Below are positions 25,745 through 34,806 of a DNA stretch of 64,000 nt, one piece after another. This stretch comes from Candidatus Fimivivens faecavium. GTDB taxonomy: Bacteria > Bacillota > Clostridia > Oscillospirales > Ruminococcaceae. How positions within the stretch are numbered: the stretch's first letter is position 1; every line of letters starts with the position of its first letter. Made by a program: the position numbers and the translations under genes. The DNA lies in the NCBI GenBank assembly GCA_018716105.1, contig DVKH01000025.1, forward strand, positions 1 to 64,000, in the 5' to 3' direction. The notes beneath the pieces are model-generated. The model had not been told where the DNA came from. It saw only the letters and a list, made by a program, of their open reading frames with translations, and did no database searches.

Positions 25745-27532
25745 ATGATGCCGTTGGGCCGTCAATCGGTTGAAAGCCCGGAGATGGAGGGCTTGCCTGG
25801 AGACGGGATCCAAAGTTCCGGTGAAAACGGTGCGGGAATGGGTTCTGACCCGAAGAGGGGCAGGGACCGTAAAACTGATATTCTCTATCGTCTGTGCTAC
25901 TATACCGGCGCACAGGTCATTCGCAGAACCAAATGGGCCAGACGGCGCCTGGATCGGGCCGCCGCTGCGGTTTCAAACCTGGCGTATGAATCCTGGAAGG
26001 GCGTCGCGAAGAACTTTAAAATCTTCGCCGTCAAGAACAACATCCCGCTTGACGGGTTGTTGGATGTCTATGAGAGTGTCCGGGCCGGAAGCCGGCGCGC
26101 AAGAGAAGGCGGGGTCTTTTCCCTTCTTCTCTATTGGATCGCGATTGCGGCGGCGACGGTTGTCGGCGGCGTCAAGAAATTGTTCAGTTCCGCGAGCTAT
26201 GCGGGGCCTCTTGCCGCAGGTTGCGTATTTGTCTTTGTGGTGAGCTACACCATGAATCTGACCTTCGCGCTGAAGGTAGAGTACAACGGCGAGTTTGTGG
26301 GCTACATCACCGACGAATCGGTTTTCGACGAGGCCGAGGCGCAGATGAGGGGCCGTATCGTTTTCGAGGAATATATCCGTCCGGACGACACAATCCCGCG
26401 CTTTACTATGGCGGTCGTCGACGATCGCGAGCTGCTTGACTCCAACGGGCTGACAAACGAGCTGATTCAGGCGTCGGGCAATGAACTCTCGGAGGCTTAC
26501 GGCCTTTATGTGGCGGATAAGTTCCTGGGAGCGGTCGCCGACAGACAGCTTTTGGTAGATCTGCTGGAGTCGGTCAAGGATCAATACCGCACCGGCGATC
26601 CCGACGAATCGGTCGAGTTTGTCAAGGAGGTTGAGATTCGGGACGGACTTTATCCGGTCACTTCGGTCGCCGATATTTCGCTGATCGAAGAGCAGGTCAT
26701 GAGCGAGGAGATTGAGGAGCAGGTTTACACCGCCCAGAGCGGGGACGCTCCGCTTTCCATCGCAAAGAAGAACAATATTTCTTATGCAACCCTCAAGAGC
26801 CTGAATCCGGATATCGAGAACCGGCTGATGGTCGGGCAGGAGGTGCTGGTCCAGAAAGCGGTGCCGATGCTCGAGGTCAAGGTTGAAAAAACAATCTCAT
26901 ATGAAAATGAGATCCCGTTCAAGATTGAGCAGATTCAGGATTCTTCCCAGTACCAGGGCTATGTCAAGGTTCAGCAGGTTGGCCAGAAGGGGACCGAGCG
27001 CGTTACGGCGAAGGTGACCTATATCGACGGCGTTGAAGTTGCCCGCACGGTGCTTGACACCAGGACGATCAGCGAGCCGATCACTGAAAAGGTTGTGGTG
27101 GGCGGCAAACGTCCGCTCTCCCAGATCCCGGTTGGCGCGCAGACCACCAGTTCCACCTTCCGGTGGCCGGTGGACGGCGGCAAGGTCAGTTGCGGAATCA
27201 ACGGCTATTGGGGCCACACTGGTATGGATATTGCTGCCCAAGCGGGCACAGCGGTTCGCGCCGCAGCGTCCGGGACTGTTACACTTGTGAAGTACAGCAG
27301 CGTTGGCTACGGCCGGCATGTGATGATCGACCACGGCGGCGGGGTCCAGACCCTTTACGGTCACAACAGCGAAATTTATGTGCAGGTTGGCGACTGGGTT
27401 GAACAGGGCCAGTTGATTGCGGCGGTCGGCAGAACCGGGCGTGCCACAGGAAATCATTGTCATTTCGAAATACGGATCAACGGCAAATATATGGATCCCT
27501 CCAAGTATATCGGGACCGTTTATCCCTATTAA
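25745..27532 (+). CDS. M23 metallopeptidase with LysM and G5 domains
   Basis: Probable cell-wall endopeptidase or wall-binding morphogenesis factor, about 595 aa. The first 130 residues are basic and probably cytosolic. Two hydrophobic segments follow (LLLYWIAIAAATVVGGV, then AAGCVFVFVVSYTMNLTFAL). Outside are a spacer, a LysM (YTAQSGDAPLSIAKKNNISY, about residues 330-375), a G5 domain (about 385-460) and an M23 domain (about 480-595) with GHTGMDIAAQAGTAV, LYGHNSEI and GNHCHFEIRI, so the zinc ligands are present. Two adjacent ATGs (25745, 25748) follow GGGAAAGGGG; a TTG at 25733 is less likely. The long cytosolic N-terminus is unusual for this family. Confidence 0.9.
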   Translation: MMPLGRQSVESPEMEGLPGDGIQSSGENGAGMGSDPKRGRDRKTDILYRLCYYTGAQVIRRTKWARRRLDRAAAAVSNLAYESWKGVAKNFKIFAVKNNIPLDGLLDVYESVRAGSRRAREGGVFSLLLYWIAIAAATVVGGVKKLFSSASYAGPLAAGCVFVFVVSYTMNLTFALKVEYNGEFVGYITDESVFDEAEAQMRGRIVFEEYIRPDDTIPRFTMAVVDDRELLDSNGLTNELIQASGNELSEAYGLYVADKFLGAVADRQLLVDLLESVKDQYRTGDPDESVEFVKEVEIRDGLYPVTSVADISLIEEQVMSEEIEEQVYTAQSGDAPLSIAKKNNISYATLKSLNPDIENRLMVGQEVLVQKAVPMLEVKVEKTISYENEIPFKIEQIQDSSQYQGYVKVQQVGQKGTERVTAKVTYIDGVEVARTVLDTRTISEPITEKVVVGGKRPLSQIPVGAQTTSSTFRWPVDGGKVSCGINGYWGHTGMDIAAQAGTAVRAAASGTVTLVKYSSVGYGRHVMIDHGGGVQTLYGHNSEIYVQVGDWVEQGQLIAAVGRTGRATGNHCHFEIRINGKYMDPSKYIGTVYPY

Positions 27533-27539
27533 GCGCATC

Positions 27540-27574
27540 AAACAGAACCCGCGCAATGCGGGTTCTGTTTTTTT
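27540..27574 (+). terminator. Terminator of the M23 gene
   Basis: A perfect 13-bp stem AAACAGAACCCGC/GCGGGTTCTGTTT followed by a T tract. Confidence 0.9.
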
Positions 27575-27650
27575 GCCGAGTGTCAGCAGTGCGATTGAAG
27601 CAAGTGGAAAAAATTTACAAAATTATGGCTTGCTTGAGACTGGCGGTACA

Positions 27651-27679
27651 TTGACTTTTTGGAAGAAAAACGGTACAAT
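27651..27679 (+). promoter_or_regulatory. SigA-type promoter of murA
   Basis: TTGACT (27651-27656), 17 bp, TACAAT (27674-27679), about 90 bases before the murA start. It probably drives murA-walJ-rlmH. Confidence 0.7.
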
Positions 27680-27773
27680 AAACTTCAGCAAATTTTAAGC
27701 GGAGAAGATGAAATAAACTTCGGTTTCGAGGTACAATAGATGCAGAAATCAAATGAAGAAAGGGAGTAACGCC

Positions 27774-29057
27774 TTGGAAAAATATCTCATCAGAGGCGGC
27801 GCGCCTCTGAGCGGAGAGATCACAATCAGCGGCGCAAAGAACGCTGCTGTCGCGATACTTCCCGCAACGGTTCTCGCAAGAGGATGCTGCGTGATAGAAA
27901 ATGTTCCCTGCATCAGCGACGTCACAGTGCTTCTTGGGATCCTTCGAAATCTCGGAGCCAAGACCAGGTATCTTTCGGCCAATACCGTCGAGATCGACAC
28001 CGCCGAGCTTGACTCCACTGTTGTCCCATACGAAATGGCGCGCGCCATGCGCGCTTCCTATTATTTCCTCGGCTCGCTCCTCGGGCGCTGTTCCGAAGCG
28101 AGCGTTTCCATGCCGGGCGGGTGTGATTTCGGCGTCCGGCCGATCGATCAGCATATCAAGGGCTTCAAGGCGCTTGGGGCGGAGGTTTCCATCGACGGCG
28201 GCATGATCAACGCCAGCGTCGAGCGGATGGTCGGCTGCCACATCCATTTCGATGTGGTTTCGGTTGGCGCAACGGTCAATGTGATGATGGCGGCGGTCCG
28301 TGCAAAGGGGATCACGATCCTCGAGAACGCGGCGAAGGAACCGCATATCGTCGACCTCGCAAACTTTCTCAACTCGATGGGTGCGGACATCCGGGGCGCG
28401 GGCACCGACGTGATCAAAATTCACGGGGTCGACGTCCTGCATCCGAGCACCTATTCCATCATCCCCGACCAGATCGAGGCCGGTACCTATATGGTGCTCG
28501 CCGCCGCGACCAGAAGCGATCTTCTAATTAAAAACGTGATTCCAAAACATCTGGAGTCGATTGCGGACAAGCTTCTCGCCGCGGGGGCCCAACTCGAGGA
28601 ATTCGACGATTCGATCCGGGTGGTCGGAAAAGAAAAGATAGAGCGCGTGAATGTCAAAACCCTTCCGCATCCCGGCTTCCCGACCGATATGCAGTCGCAG
28701 ATCAGCGCGATGCTGACTATGGCGGAGGGGACGAGCATCGTCACCGAGAGCGTTTGGGACGGCCGCTTTAAATATGTCGACGAGCTAAAGCGCATGGGTG
28801 CGAACATCCAGGTCGACGGAAAGATGGCGGTCATCGAAGGGGTGCCCTCTCTCAAGGGCGCGCCGGTCAAAGCGACCGATCTACGCGCGGGCGCCGCGCT
28901 GGTAATCGCGGGCCTGATGGCGGAGGGCGTGACTGAAATCGAGGGCATCGAATATATTGAGCGCGGCTATGAGAGGATCGTCGAAAAGCTGCTTGGAATC
29001 GGCGCGGATATCCAGCGGATCACGATTCCGGAGCCGGCTGTGCCGAAAGCGCTTTAA
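27774..29057 (+). CDS. murA: UDP-N-acetylglucosamine 1-carboxyvinyltransferase MurA
   Basis: First committed step of peptidoglycan synthesis: adds enolpyruvate from PEP to UDP-GlcNAc. 427 aa from the chosen start. Diagnostic segments: EKYLIRGGAPLSGEITISGA at the N-terminus, the catalytic Cys loop SMPGGCDFGVRPIDQH (about residue 115, the fosfomycin target Cys present), and FPTDMQSQISAMLTMAEG (about residue 302). The start is TTG with AGAAAGGGAG seven bases upstream; the earlier ATG at 27753 overlaps that binding site and adds residues not found in homologues. Followed by walJ and rlmH on the same strand. Confidence 0.95.
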   Translation: MEKYLIRGGAPLSGEITISGAKNAAVAILPATVLARGCCVIENVPCISDVTVLLGILRNLGAKTRYLSANTVEIDTAELDSTVVPYEMARAMRASYYFLGSLLGRCSEASVSMPGGCDFGVRPIDQHIKGFKALGAEVSIDGGMINASVERMVGCHIHFDVVSVGATVNVMMAAVRAKGITILENAAKEPHIVDLANFLNSMGADIRGAGTDVIKIHGVDVLHPSTYSIIPDQIEAGTYMVLAAATRSDLLIKNVIPKHLESIADKLLAAGAQLEEFDDSIRVVGKEKIERVNVKTLPHPGFPTDMQSQISAMLTMAEGTSIVTESVWDGRFKYVDELKRMGANIQVDGKMAVIEGVPSLKGAPVKATDLRAGAALVIAGLMAEGVTEIEGIEYIERGYERIVEKLLGIGADIQRITIPEPAVPKAL

Positions 29058-29139
29058 AAATCAACGCGGTAATTGGGGCGGGCGCGGCCGTTTGTGCCGC
29101 AGCCGGCCTTTTTGTTTGGCGTCAGATCGGAGTGGTTTC

Positions 29140-29931
29140 ATGGCTAAGTTTTCTTCGCTGTTCAGTTCCAGTTCGGGGAACAGTACATATCTCTCCTGTT
29201 CGTCGGGTTCGCTCCTGGTGGACGCGGGGGTCAGTTTCCGGAAGATTTCGGCGGCCCTGCGAGGGCTCGGGACCGAGCCGGATGAAATCGAGGCGGTTCT
29301 TCTGACACATGAACACATCGACCACATCCGCGGGCTGAGGGCTTTCGTGAAGAACACGGGCGCGGCGGTCTACGCGACGGCAAGCGTCCTCGAATATTTA
29401 ACCGCACACGACCATGTGCCGCCGCAGGCGAGGCTGTTCCCGGTGGACGGCCGTCCGTTTGCCGTGGCGGGGATGGAGGTACGGGCGTTTCGCACGCCGC
29501 ACGACAGCGTGGGAAGCGTCGGTTACCGGTTCCACACGCCGGACGACCACCAAATCGCGGTGGCGACCGACATCGGGCGGGTGACGGAAGAGGTCCGCCG
29601 CGGGATCGAGGGGTGCGAGCTGGTGATGATTGAATCGAACTACGACGAGGCGATGCTCCGGAACGGCCCCTATCCCTATTATCTCAAGGCGCGGATCCGC
29701 TCTGGCGACGGGCATCTGTCCAATCCGGACTGCGCTGAGGAAGTTGCGAGGCTTGCGCAGTGCGGCAGCGCGCGCTTTGTGCTCGCGCATCTGAGCCGGG
29801 AGAACAACCGGCCCGAGATCGCGGGGGGACAGATTGAACAGCGGCTCACATCACTCGGCCTTCGGCCGGGGATCGACTATGAGCTGACCGTCTCCGGGCC
29901 CGAGGGGATCGGGCGGTTGATCCGCATCTGA
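29140..29931 (+). CDS. walJ: MBL-fold hydrolase WalJ (YycJ)
   Basis: Metallo-beta-lactamase-fold enzyme of the YycJ/WalJ group, 263 aa, proposed to link wall synthesis or division with DNA replication in Gram-positives; the reaction is not settled. Metal-site motif LTHEHIDHIRGLRAF (about residue 62), then RTPHDSVGSVGYRF, ATDIGRVTEEV, and the C-terminal LAHLSRENNRPE. N-terminal FSSLFSSSSGNSTYL is characteristic. The start is the ATG with CGGAG nine bases upstream; the frame is open further upstream but overlaps murA. Its stop is 15 bases from rlmH, the conserved walJ-rlmH pairing. Confidence 0.9.
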   Translation: MAKFSSLFSSSSGNSTYLSCSSGSLLVDAGVSFRKISAALRGLGTEPDEIEAVLLTHEHIDHIRGLRAFVKNTGAAVYATASVLEYLTAHDHVPPQARLFPVDGRPFAVAGMEVRAFRTPHDSVGSVGYRFHTPDDHQIAVATDIGRVTEEVRRGIEGCELVMIESNYDEAMLRNGPYPYYLKARIRSGDGHLSNPDCAEEVARLAQCGSARFVLAHLSRENNRPEIAGGQIEQRLTSLGLRPGIDYELTVSGPEGIGRLIRI

Positions 29932-29946
29932 AGGGGGCGCGAGGGG

Positions 29947-30426
29947 ATGCTGAACGTCAGATTGATCGCGGTGGGGAAGCTGAGGGAACGCTATCTTGCC
30001 GAGGGGTGCGCCGAATATCAAAAGCGGCTGGGCGCTTTCTGCCGGTTGGAGCTGGTGGAACTGCCGGAGGCGCGTCTCGCAGAAAAGCCCTCCGAGGCCC
30101 AGATCGAGGCCGCGCTTTCAAAGGAAGCCGAACAGGTTTTGGAGCGGGCGAAAGGGAGTTATCTGATCGCGCTCTGCGTCGAGGGGAGGGCGATGCCGTC
30201 AAAGGCCCTGTCCGAGCGGCTTTCAAAGCTTGCGGTGGACGGGATCAGCGCGGTGAGCTTTGTGATTGGAAGCTCCTTCGGGCTTTCGCCCAGGGTGAAG
30301 GCGGCGGCCGACCTGTGTCTTTCGATGTCAGAGATGACCTTCCCGCACCAGTTAATGCGGCTGATGCTGCTTGAACAGCTCTACCGGGCTTTTTCAATTA
30401 CCGCGGGCGGAAAGTATCATAAATAA
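29947..30426 (+). CDS. rlmH: 23S rRNA (pseudouridine1915-N3)-methyltransferase RlmH
   Basis: SPOUT methyltransferase that modifies pseudouridine 1915 in helix 69 of 23S rRNA. 159 aa, the family length. The SAM-binding knot appears as SFVIGSSFGLSP (about residue 104), then SEMTFPHQLMRLMLLEQLYR and the invariant C-terminal GGKYHK. ATG start with GGGGGCGCGAGGGG upstream. Last gene before a strong terminator. Confident. Confidence 0.97.
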   Translation: MLNVRLIAVGKLRERYLAEGCAEYQKRLGAFCRLELVELPEARLAEKPSEAQIEAALSKEAEQVLERAKGSYLIALCVEGRAMPSKALSERLSKLAVDGISAVSFVIGSSFGLSPRVKAAADLCLSMSEMTFPHQLMRLMLLEQLYRAFSITAGGKYHK

Positions 30427-30462
30427 AACCGTCCGGGCCGTCAAAGGCCCCGGACGGTTTTT
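30425..30462. terminator. Bidirectional terminator between rlmH and the bactofilin gene
   Basis: A stem of about 14 bp (AAACCGTCCGGG and complement) with a T tract after it and an A tract before it, between convergent genes. Confidence 0.88.
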
Positions 30463-30473
30463 AGAAAAAGGAT

Positions 30474-31052
30474 TCATGCTTCGATTGGAAGGACGGGAGC
30501 TTGGATCGGGGGTTCCTCCGGCGTATCCAGCGCGGCGAGAACGTCGTCCATGCCTTTCTTCATCTGGATGCTGCCGTTGAGTACGCAGCCGTCCTGAGTC
30601 CGCAGCACCTGGGTCACGACGTCTCCGCATATTTCGCCGCGATCGCCTACAAACAGCTCGTGAACCGAGAGGTTGCCGGCAATCGAAGCGTTTGCTTCAA
30701 TCCGGACCTGGCGCGCCGTAACATCGCCTTCGATCACGCCGCCATCGGACAGGACGACGCCGAGGCCGGTCTTTACCGGGCCGGAAACCCTTCCGCCCCG
30801 GATGGTGAGGCTTTCACATTCGACGCTGCCGGTGACGCAGCCGTTGTTGATGAGGACCGTGGATTTTGAGGCTACATTTCCGTTGACGCTTCCATAGATC
30901 TCAAGCGGCTCGTCCAGAGAGACGTCCCCGCTGACGGCCATGCTCGCGGAAATCAGCGCCGCGCGCTCGGCGGCAGCCGGAATTTGCCTGGGTTCCTCTG
31001 CTCTGAGGGGTTCCGGTTCAAAATTTCGTTTGTTTCCCGATAATAATCCCAT
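30474..31052 (-). CDS. Bactofilin-family cytoskeletal protein
   Basis: Polymer-forming cytoskeletal protein, 192 aa, that usually assembles at the inner membrane and directs wall enzymes. The central right-handed beta-helix (about residues 35-155) is visible as repeated Gly/Val/hydrophobic turns, e.g. MAVSGDVSLDEPLEIYGSVN, TGSVECESLTIRGGRVSG, EGDVTARQVRIEANASIAG. N- and C-terminal tails are disordered and Pro/Glu-rich. ATG start with AAGGAAG upstream. Its own promoter lies at 31137-31166. Its role in this organism is inferred from the family. Confidence 0.9.
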   Translation of the reverse strand: MGLLSGNKRNFEPEPLRAEEPRQIPAAAERAALISASMAVSGDVSLDEPLEIYGSVNGNVASKSTVLINNGCVTGSVECESLTIRGGRVSGPVKTGLGVVLSDGGVIEGDVTARQVRIEANASIAGNLSVHELFVGDRGEICGDVVTQVLRTQDGCVLNGSIQMKKGMDDVLAALDTPEEPPIQAPVLPIEA

Positions 31053-31136
31053 GAATGCAGCTTCCTTTCTGCGCCTTTAGGAGAATTTTATCCCGAATCG
31101 GGCCGGGGGCGGCGCGTTCCAAATAAATGTAAATAG

Positions 31137-31166
31137 AGTATAACATAAAACTGGATTTGCTTGCAA
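31137..31166 (-). promoter_or_regulatory. SigA-type promoter of the bactofilin gene
   Basis: On the minus strand: TTGCAA (31161-31166), 18 bp, TATACT (31137-31142). Confidence 0.55.
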
Positions 31167-31209
31167 AGTGCCTATTTTACTTCGCTGCAAATTCCGTAAG
31201 GAAAGGCGG

Positions 31210-33375
31210 ATGATCCCTGTGGACTTGATGAAACAGCTTTCGGCGGAGCTTGGGCTGCGGCTCTCACAGGTTGAGAGCGCGGTTGGGCTGATCGACGAGG
31301 GGAACACCATCCCGTTTATCGCACGCTATCGAAAGGAAGCGACCGGCTCTCTCAACGACACCCAGCTCCGGGACCTCTCAGAGCGGCTTGAGTACCTGCG
31401 GTCGCTGGAAAAGCGGAAGGCCGAGGTCATCGAGGCGGTCCGCGGCCTCGAAAAGCTGACGCCGGAACTTGAGGCCGGCATTCTGGCGGCGGAGACCCTT
31501 GCGCGGGTGGAGGACCTCTACCGGCCTTATAAGCAGAAGCGCCGCACAAGGGCTTCCGCCGCGCGGGAGAAGGGCCTTGAACCGCTCGCCCTGCGTTTTT
31601 TGGAGCAGGCCGGCGCGGCGCTTCCGGAAGCGCTTGCCGCTCCGTTCGTCAATGCGGAACACGGCGTCGATACAGCCGAAGACGCAGTTGCGGGCGCGAG
31701 AGATATCATCGCCGAGATGATTTCCGACGACGCCGAAATCCGGGGAGAGCTACGGGAGCGAATGCTTCGGACCGCGGTCCTCAAAACCTCTTCCGAAGAA
31801 ACCGAAGGGGTTTACGCAATGTACTGCGACTACGCCGAGGCAGTGGCGAAGATCCCGGGGCACCGGATCCTCGCCGTCGACCGGGGGGAGCGGGAAGGCG
31901 TCCTGAAGGCGAGTTTAGAAACCGAACGGGAAGCGGAAATCTCGGTCCTGCGCCGGAGGGTGCTGAAAAAGGGGTTTTCGCCGTCGATCGACGTGGTTCG
32001 GGCGGCGGCCGAGGACGCGCTTGACCGCCTGATCCGGCCGAGCCTTGAACGGGAGGTGCGGGCCTGCCTCACCGAGCGGGCGCAGGAACAGGCGATCAAG
32101 GTGTTCGCCCTCAACCTCCGGCCGCTGCTGATGCAGCCGCCGGTCCGGGGAAAGGTTGCGCTCGGGCTCGATCCGGCCTATCGGACCGGCTGTAAGATCG
32201 CGGTGGTGGATGCGACCGGGCGCGTGCTCGACACCGCTGTCGTCTATCCGACCCCGCCGCAGAACAAAACCGAAGAGGCGAAGGCGAAACTCAAAGCGCT
32301 GATTGAGATGCACGATGTTTCGGTGATCGCGATTGGAAACGGCACCGCCTCGAAGGAATCGGAGATCTTTGTCGCGGGTCTCATCCGGGAGCTGGACAGG
32401 CCCGTCTCGTATATGATGGTGAGCGAGGCGGGGGCTTCGGTCTACTCGGCCTCAAAGCTCGCGGCGGAGGAGTTCCCACAATACGACGTTTCGCTCCGAA
32501 GCGCGGTATCGATCGCGCGAAGGCTTCAGGATCCGCTCGCCGAGCTGGTCAAGATCGATCCGAAATCGATCGGCGTGGGGCAGTATCAGCACGATATGCC
32601 GCAGAACAAGCTTGGCTCCGCGCTCGGCGGCGTGGTTGAGGACTGTGTGAACACTGTTGGCGTGGATCTCAACACCGCTTCGTTTTCTTTGCTGGCCTAT
32701 GTTGCCGGGATTGGAAACGCGCTGGCGAAGAACATCGTAGCATATCGCGAGGAGAACGGCGCCTTTCCGACGAGAAAAGCGCTGATGGAGGTTCCAAAGC
32801 TCGGGAAAAAGGCGTTCCAGCAGGCGGCGGGCTTTCTGCGCATCCCGGAGGGCGAAAACCCGCTCGACAACACCGCCGTCCATCCGGAGAGCTATGCCGC
32901 GGCGAAAAAGCTGCTGAAACTGTTTGGGCTTACCGAGGACGACGTGAAGCATGGAGCGCTTGGGGACCTTCGGGGCCGCCTGGCTGAATACGGTTTGCAG
33001 CGCGCCGCGGATGAGATTGGGATCGGCGTGCCAACGCTGGAGGATATGGTTGAGGAGCTTCTTAAGCCCGGCCGCGACCCGCGCGACAGCCTGCCGCCGC
33101 CGATGCTCCGAACCGACGTGATGGGGATGGAGGATCTGAAGCCCGGGATGATCTTTGAGGGGACGGTCCGGAACGTGGTCGATTTTGGCGCGTTTGTGGA
33201 CATCGGCGTCCATCAGGACGGCCTGGTGCACATCTCCCGCATCTGCAATCGCTTCATCCGCCATCCGTCCGAGGCGGTCCGAGTCGGGGATATCGTGACT
33301 GTGCAGGTTCTGGAGGTCGACCGGAAGCGAAAGCGAATTTCGCTGACCATGCGCGGCCTTTCGAACGAGAGATAA
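31210..33375 (+). CDS. tex: Tex-family RNA-binding transcription accessory protein
   Basis: 721 aa nucleic-acid-binding protein related to eukaryotic Spt6; thought to act with RNA polymerase or in transcript turnover. Domains in order: Tex N-terminal HTH (NTIPFIARYRKEATGSL, about residue 32), YqgF/RNase H-like (LGLDPAYRTGCKIAVVD, about residue 320), helix-hairpin-helix (NTASFSLLAYVAGIGNALAK, about residue 490) and a C-terminal S1 domain (GTVRNVVDFGAFVDIGVHQD, about residue 650). The start is the ATG with AAGGAAAGG upstream rather than the frame opening at 31168. Monocistronic, ending in an 18-bp terminator stem. Confidence 0.95.
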   Translation: MIPVDLMKQLSAELGLRLSQVESAVGLIDEGNTIPFIARYRKEATGSLNDTQLRDLSERLEYLRSLEKRKAEVIEAVRGLEKLTPELEAGILAAETLARVEDLYRPYKQKRRTRASAAREKGLEPLALRFLEQAGAALPEALAAPFVNAEHGVDTAEDAVAGARDIIAEMISDDAEIRGELRERMLRTAVLKTSSEETEGVYAMYCDYAEAVAKIPGHRILAVDRGEREGVLKASLETEREAEISVLRRRVLKKGFSPSIDVVRAAAEDALDRLIRPSLEREVRACLTERAQEQAIKVFALNLRPLLMQPPVRGKVALGLDPAYRTGCKIAVVDATGRVLDTAVVYPTPPQNKTEEAKAKLKALIEMHDVSVIAIGNGTASKESEIFVAGLIRELDRPVSYMMVSEAGASVYSASKLAAEEFPQYDVSLRSAVSIARRLQDPLAELVKIDPKSIGVGQYQHDMPQNKLGSALGGVVEDCVNTVGVDLNTASFSLLAYVAGIGNALAKNIVAYREENGAFPTRKALMEVPKLGKKAFQQAAGFLRIPEGENPLDNTAVHPESYAAAKKLLKLFGLTEDDVKHGALGDLRGRLAEYGLQRAADEIGIGVPTLEDMVEELLKPGRDPRDSLPPPMLRTDVMGMEDLKPGMIFEGTVRNVVDFGAFVDIGVHQDGLVHISRICNRFIRHPSEAVRVGDIVTVQVLEVDRKRKRISLTMRGLSNER

Positions 33376-33411
33376 GGGGAACCGCCCGGTTGAAACCGGG
33401 CGGTTCCCCTT
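33374..33411 (+). terminator. Terminator of tex
   Basis: An 18-bp perfect stem (AAGGGGAACCGCCCGGTT and complement, 2-base loop) starts at the tex stop codon and is followed by ATTTT. It also overlaps the end of a possible minus-strand small frame. Confidence 0.85.
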
Positions 33412-33544
33412 ATTTTGAGGTTGTGCCTGTGCCGGCCGCGCCAATGTGCGGGTTGATCTTGCCGCCGCAGGTCCGGCACATAATCTTTCCGAACAGAACG
33501 CCCACAGCCGCGCCAGCCGAGAAGGCGGCCAGGCCCAGGTGCAG
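33410..33544 (-). CDS. Possible 44-aa small protein with membrane segment and CxxC
   Basis: Too short for normal gene calling. Reads LHLGLAAFSAGAAVGVLFGK, then IMCRTCGGKINPHIGAAG and a Thr/Ser/Lys end: a hydrophobic helix followed by a CxxC pair. The frame is closed upstream by TAA, and no ATG/GTG/TTG precedes the helix. A CTG lies five bases after AAAGGG, so initiation at CTG, or an N-terminally damaged gene, are the options. It could equally be chance. Not recognised. Confidence 0.25.
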   Translation of the reverse strand: MHLGLAAFSAGAAVGVLFGKIMCRTCGGKINPHIGAAGTGTTSK

Positions 33545-33618
33545 TTGGACCCTTTAAATTACGCGGATTCAAAGCGGCAAGCGGTCAGAAACCAAAGGAA
33601 CAGCGGTGCGGCGGGTTG

Positions 33619-34806
33619 TTACACCGCGCCGACCTCCTTAAGATGGGCAATTTCCTCAGGGGTTTTTCCGAGAAATCCGGAGAGGATTTCATCGGTGTGC
33701 TGGCCGAGCGTCGGCGCGGGCAGCTCGATTTCCCCGGGCGTCCCACTCATCTTGATCGCGACGCCGGGGATTTTGGTTGCCCCGGCGACCGGGTGTTCCA
33801 CTTCGGCGATCATATCGCGCGCGAGGACCTGCGGGTTTTTCAATACCATTTCAATGTTGTTGATTGGGGATTCAGGCACGCCGCACTTGTCAAGCGCATC
33901 CTGCCATTCGGCCGTAGTCTTCTTCAGCATAGCCTCGGCGATGAACGGGCGCAACTCGTCGTAGTTATCAATTCTCTTCGGGTTTGTGTTGAACCGCTCG
34001 TCCTCTATAAGCTCCGGAAGGCCGATTTCGTTGCAGAACTTGGCCCAGAGGCTGTCGTTGCCGACGGCGACCATGATGATGCCGTCCGCGGTGTCAAAGG
34101 TTTCGAACGGGACGATCGAGGGGTGCCGGTTGCCCTGCGGCTTTGGGGAAACGCCGGTCACGAAATAACGCGAAATCGCGTTTTCAAGGATTGCAATCTG
34201 GCAATCGAGCATGGCGACGTCGACCTTCTGGCCTTCGCCGGTGTCTTTCTTGTGGCAGACCGCGGCGAGGATGCCGATCGCGCAGAACAGGCCCGCGGTG
34301 ATATCGCCGATCGAGGAGCCGACACGGACGGGAGGCCCGCCGGCAGGACCGGTGATGCTCATGATGCCGCCCATCGCCTGCACGACCGCGTCATAGGCTG
34401 CGCGTTTTGAATAGGGGCCGGTGTGGCCGAAACCGGAAGCGGCCGCGTAGATGATCGAGGGGTTGATCTCTTTGAGGGCCTCATAGCCAATGCCGAGTTT
34501 TTCCATCGTTCCGGGACGGAAATTTTCAACGACGACATCGGCCTTTTTGACCATTTCCTTGAACGTCTCGATGGCTTCGGGATTTTTAAGGTTCATGGTG
34601 ATGCTCTTTTTGTTTCGGTTGATGCTCATGAAATAGGCGCTCTCGCCGTTGACATAGGGGCCGAACTGCCGGCTGTCGTCGCCGTGGCCGACGGCCTCAA
34701 TCTTGATGATGTCCGCGCCCATGTCGCCAAGGAGCATCGTAGCGTAGGGTCCTGCCAGAACCCGGGTGAGGTCGAGTACACGAAGTCCTTCCAATGCTTT
34801 GCTCAT
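33619..34806 (-). CDS. Class III (CaiB/BaiF) acyl-CoA transferase
   Basis: Moves coenzyme A between carboxylic acids; 395 aa, full length. N-terminal LEGLRVLDLTRVLAGPYATM and GADIIKIE segments bind CoA. The catalytic Asp is in VGSSIGDITAGLF (about residue 168), and FDTADGIIMVAVGND and NNIEMVLKNPQ mark the C-terminal part. Substrates in this family include carnitine, oxalate, bile acids and aromatic acids; none can be assigned here, and no dehydratase or ligase partner is adjacent. ATG start with GGAG about nine bases upstream. It is divergent from a GntR-type regulator, with a fully consensus promoter carrying two operators. Confidence 0.93.
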   Translation of the reverse strand: MSKALEGLRVLDLTRVLAGPYATMLLGDMGADIIKIEAVGHGDDSRQFGPYVNGESAYFMSINRNKKSITMNLKNPEAIETFKEMVKKADVVVENFRPGTMEKLGIGYEALKEINPSIIYAAASGFGHTGPYSKRAAYDAVVQAMGGIMSITGPAGGPPVRVGSSIGDITAGLFCAIGILAAVCHKKDTGEGQKVDVAMLDCQIAILENAISRYFVTGVSPKPQGNRHPSIVPFETFDTADGIIMVAVGNDSLWAKFCNEIGLPELIEDERFNTNPKRIDNYDELRPFIAEAMLKKTTAEWQDALDKCGVPESPINNIEMVLKNPQVLARDMIAEVEHPVAGATKIPGVAIKMSGTPGEIELPAPTLGQHTDEILSGFLGKTPEEIAHLKEVGAV

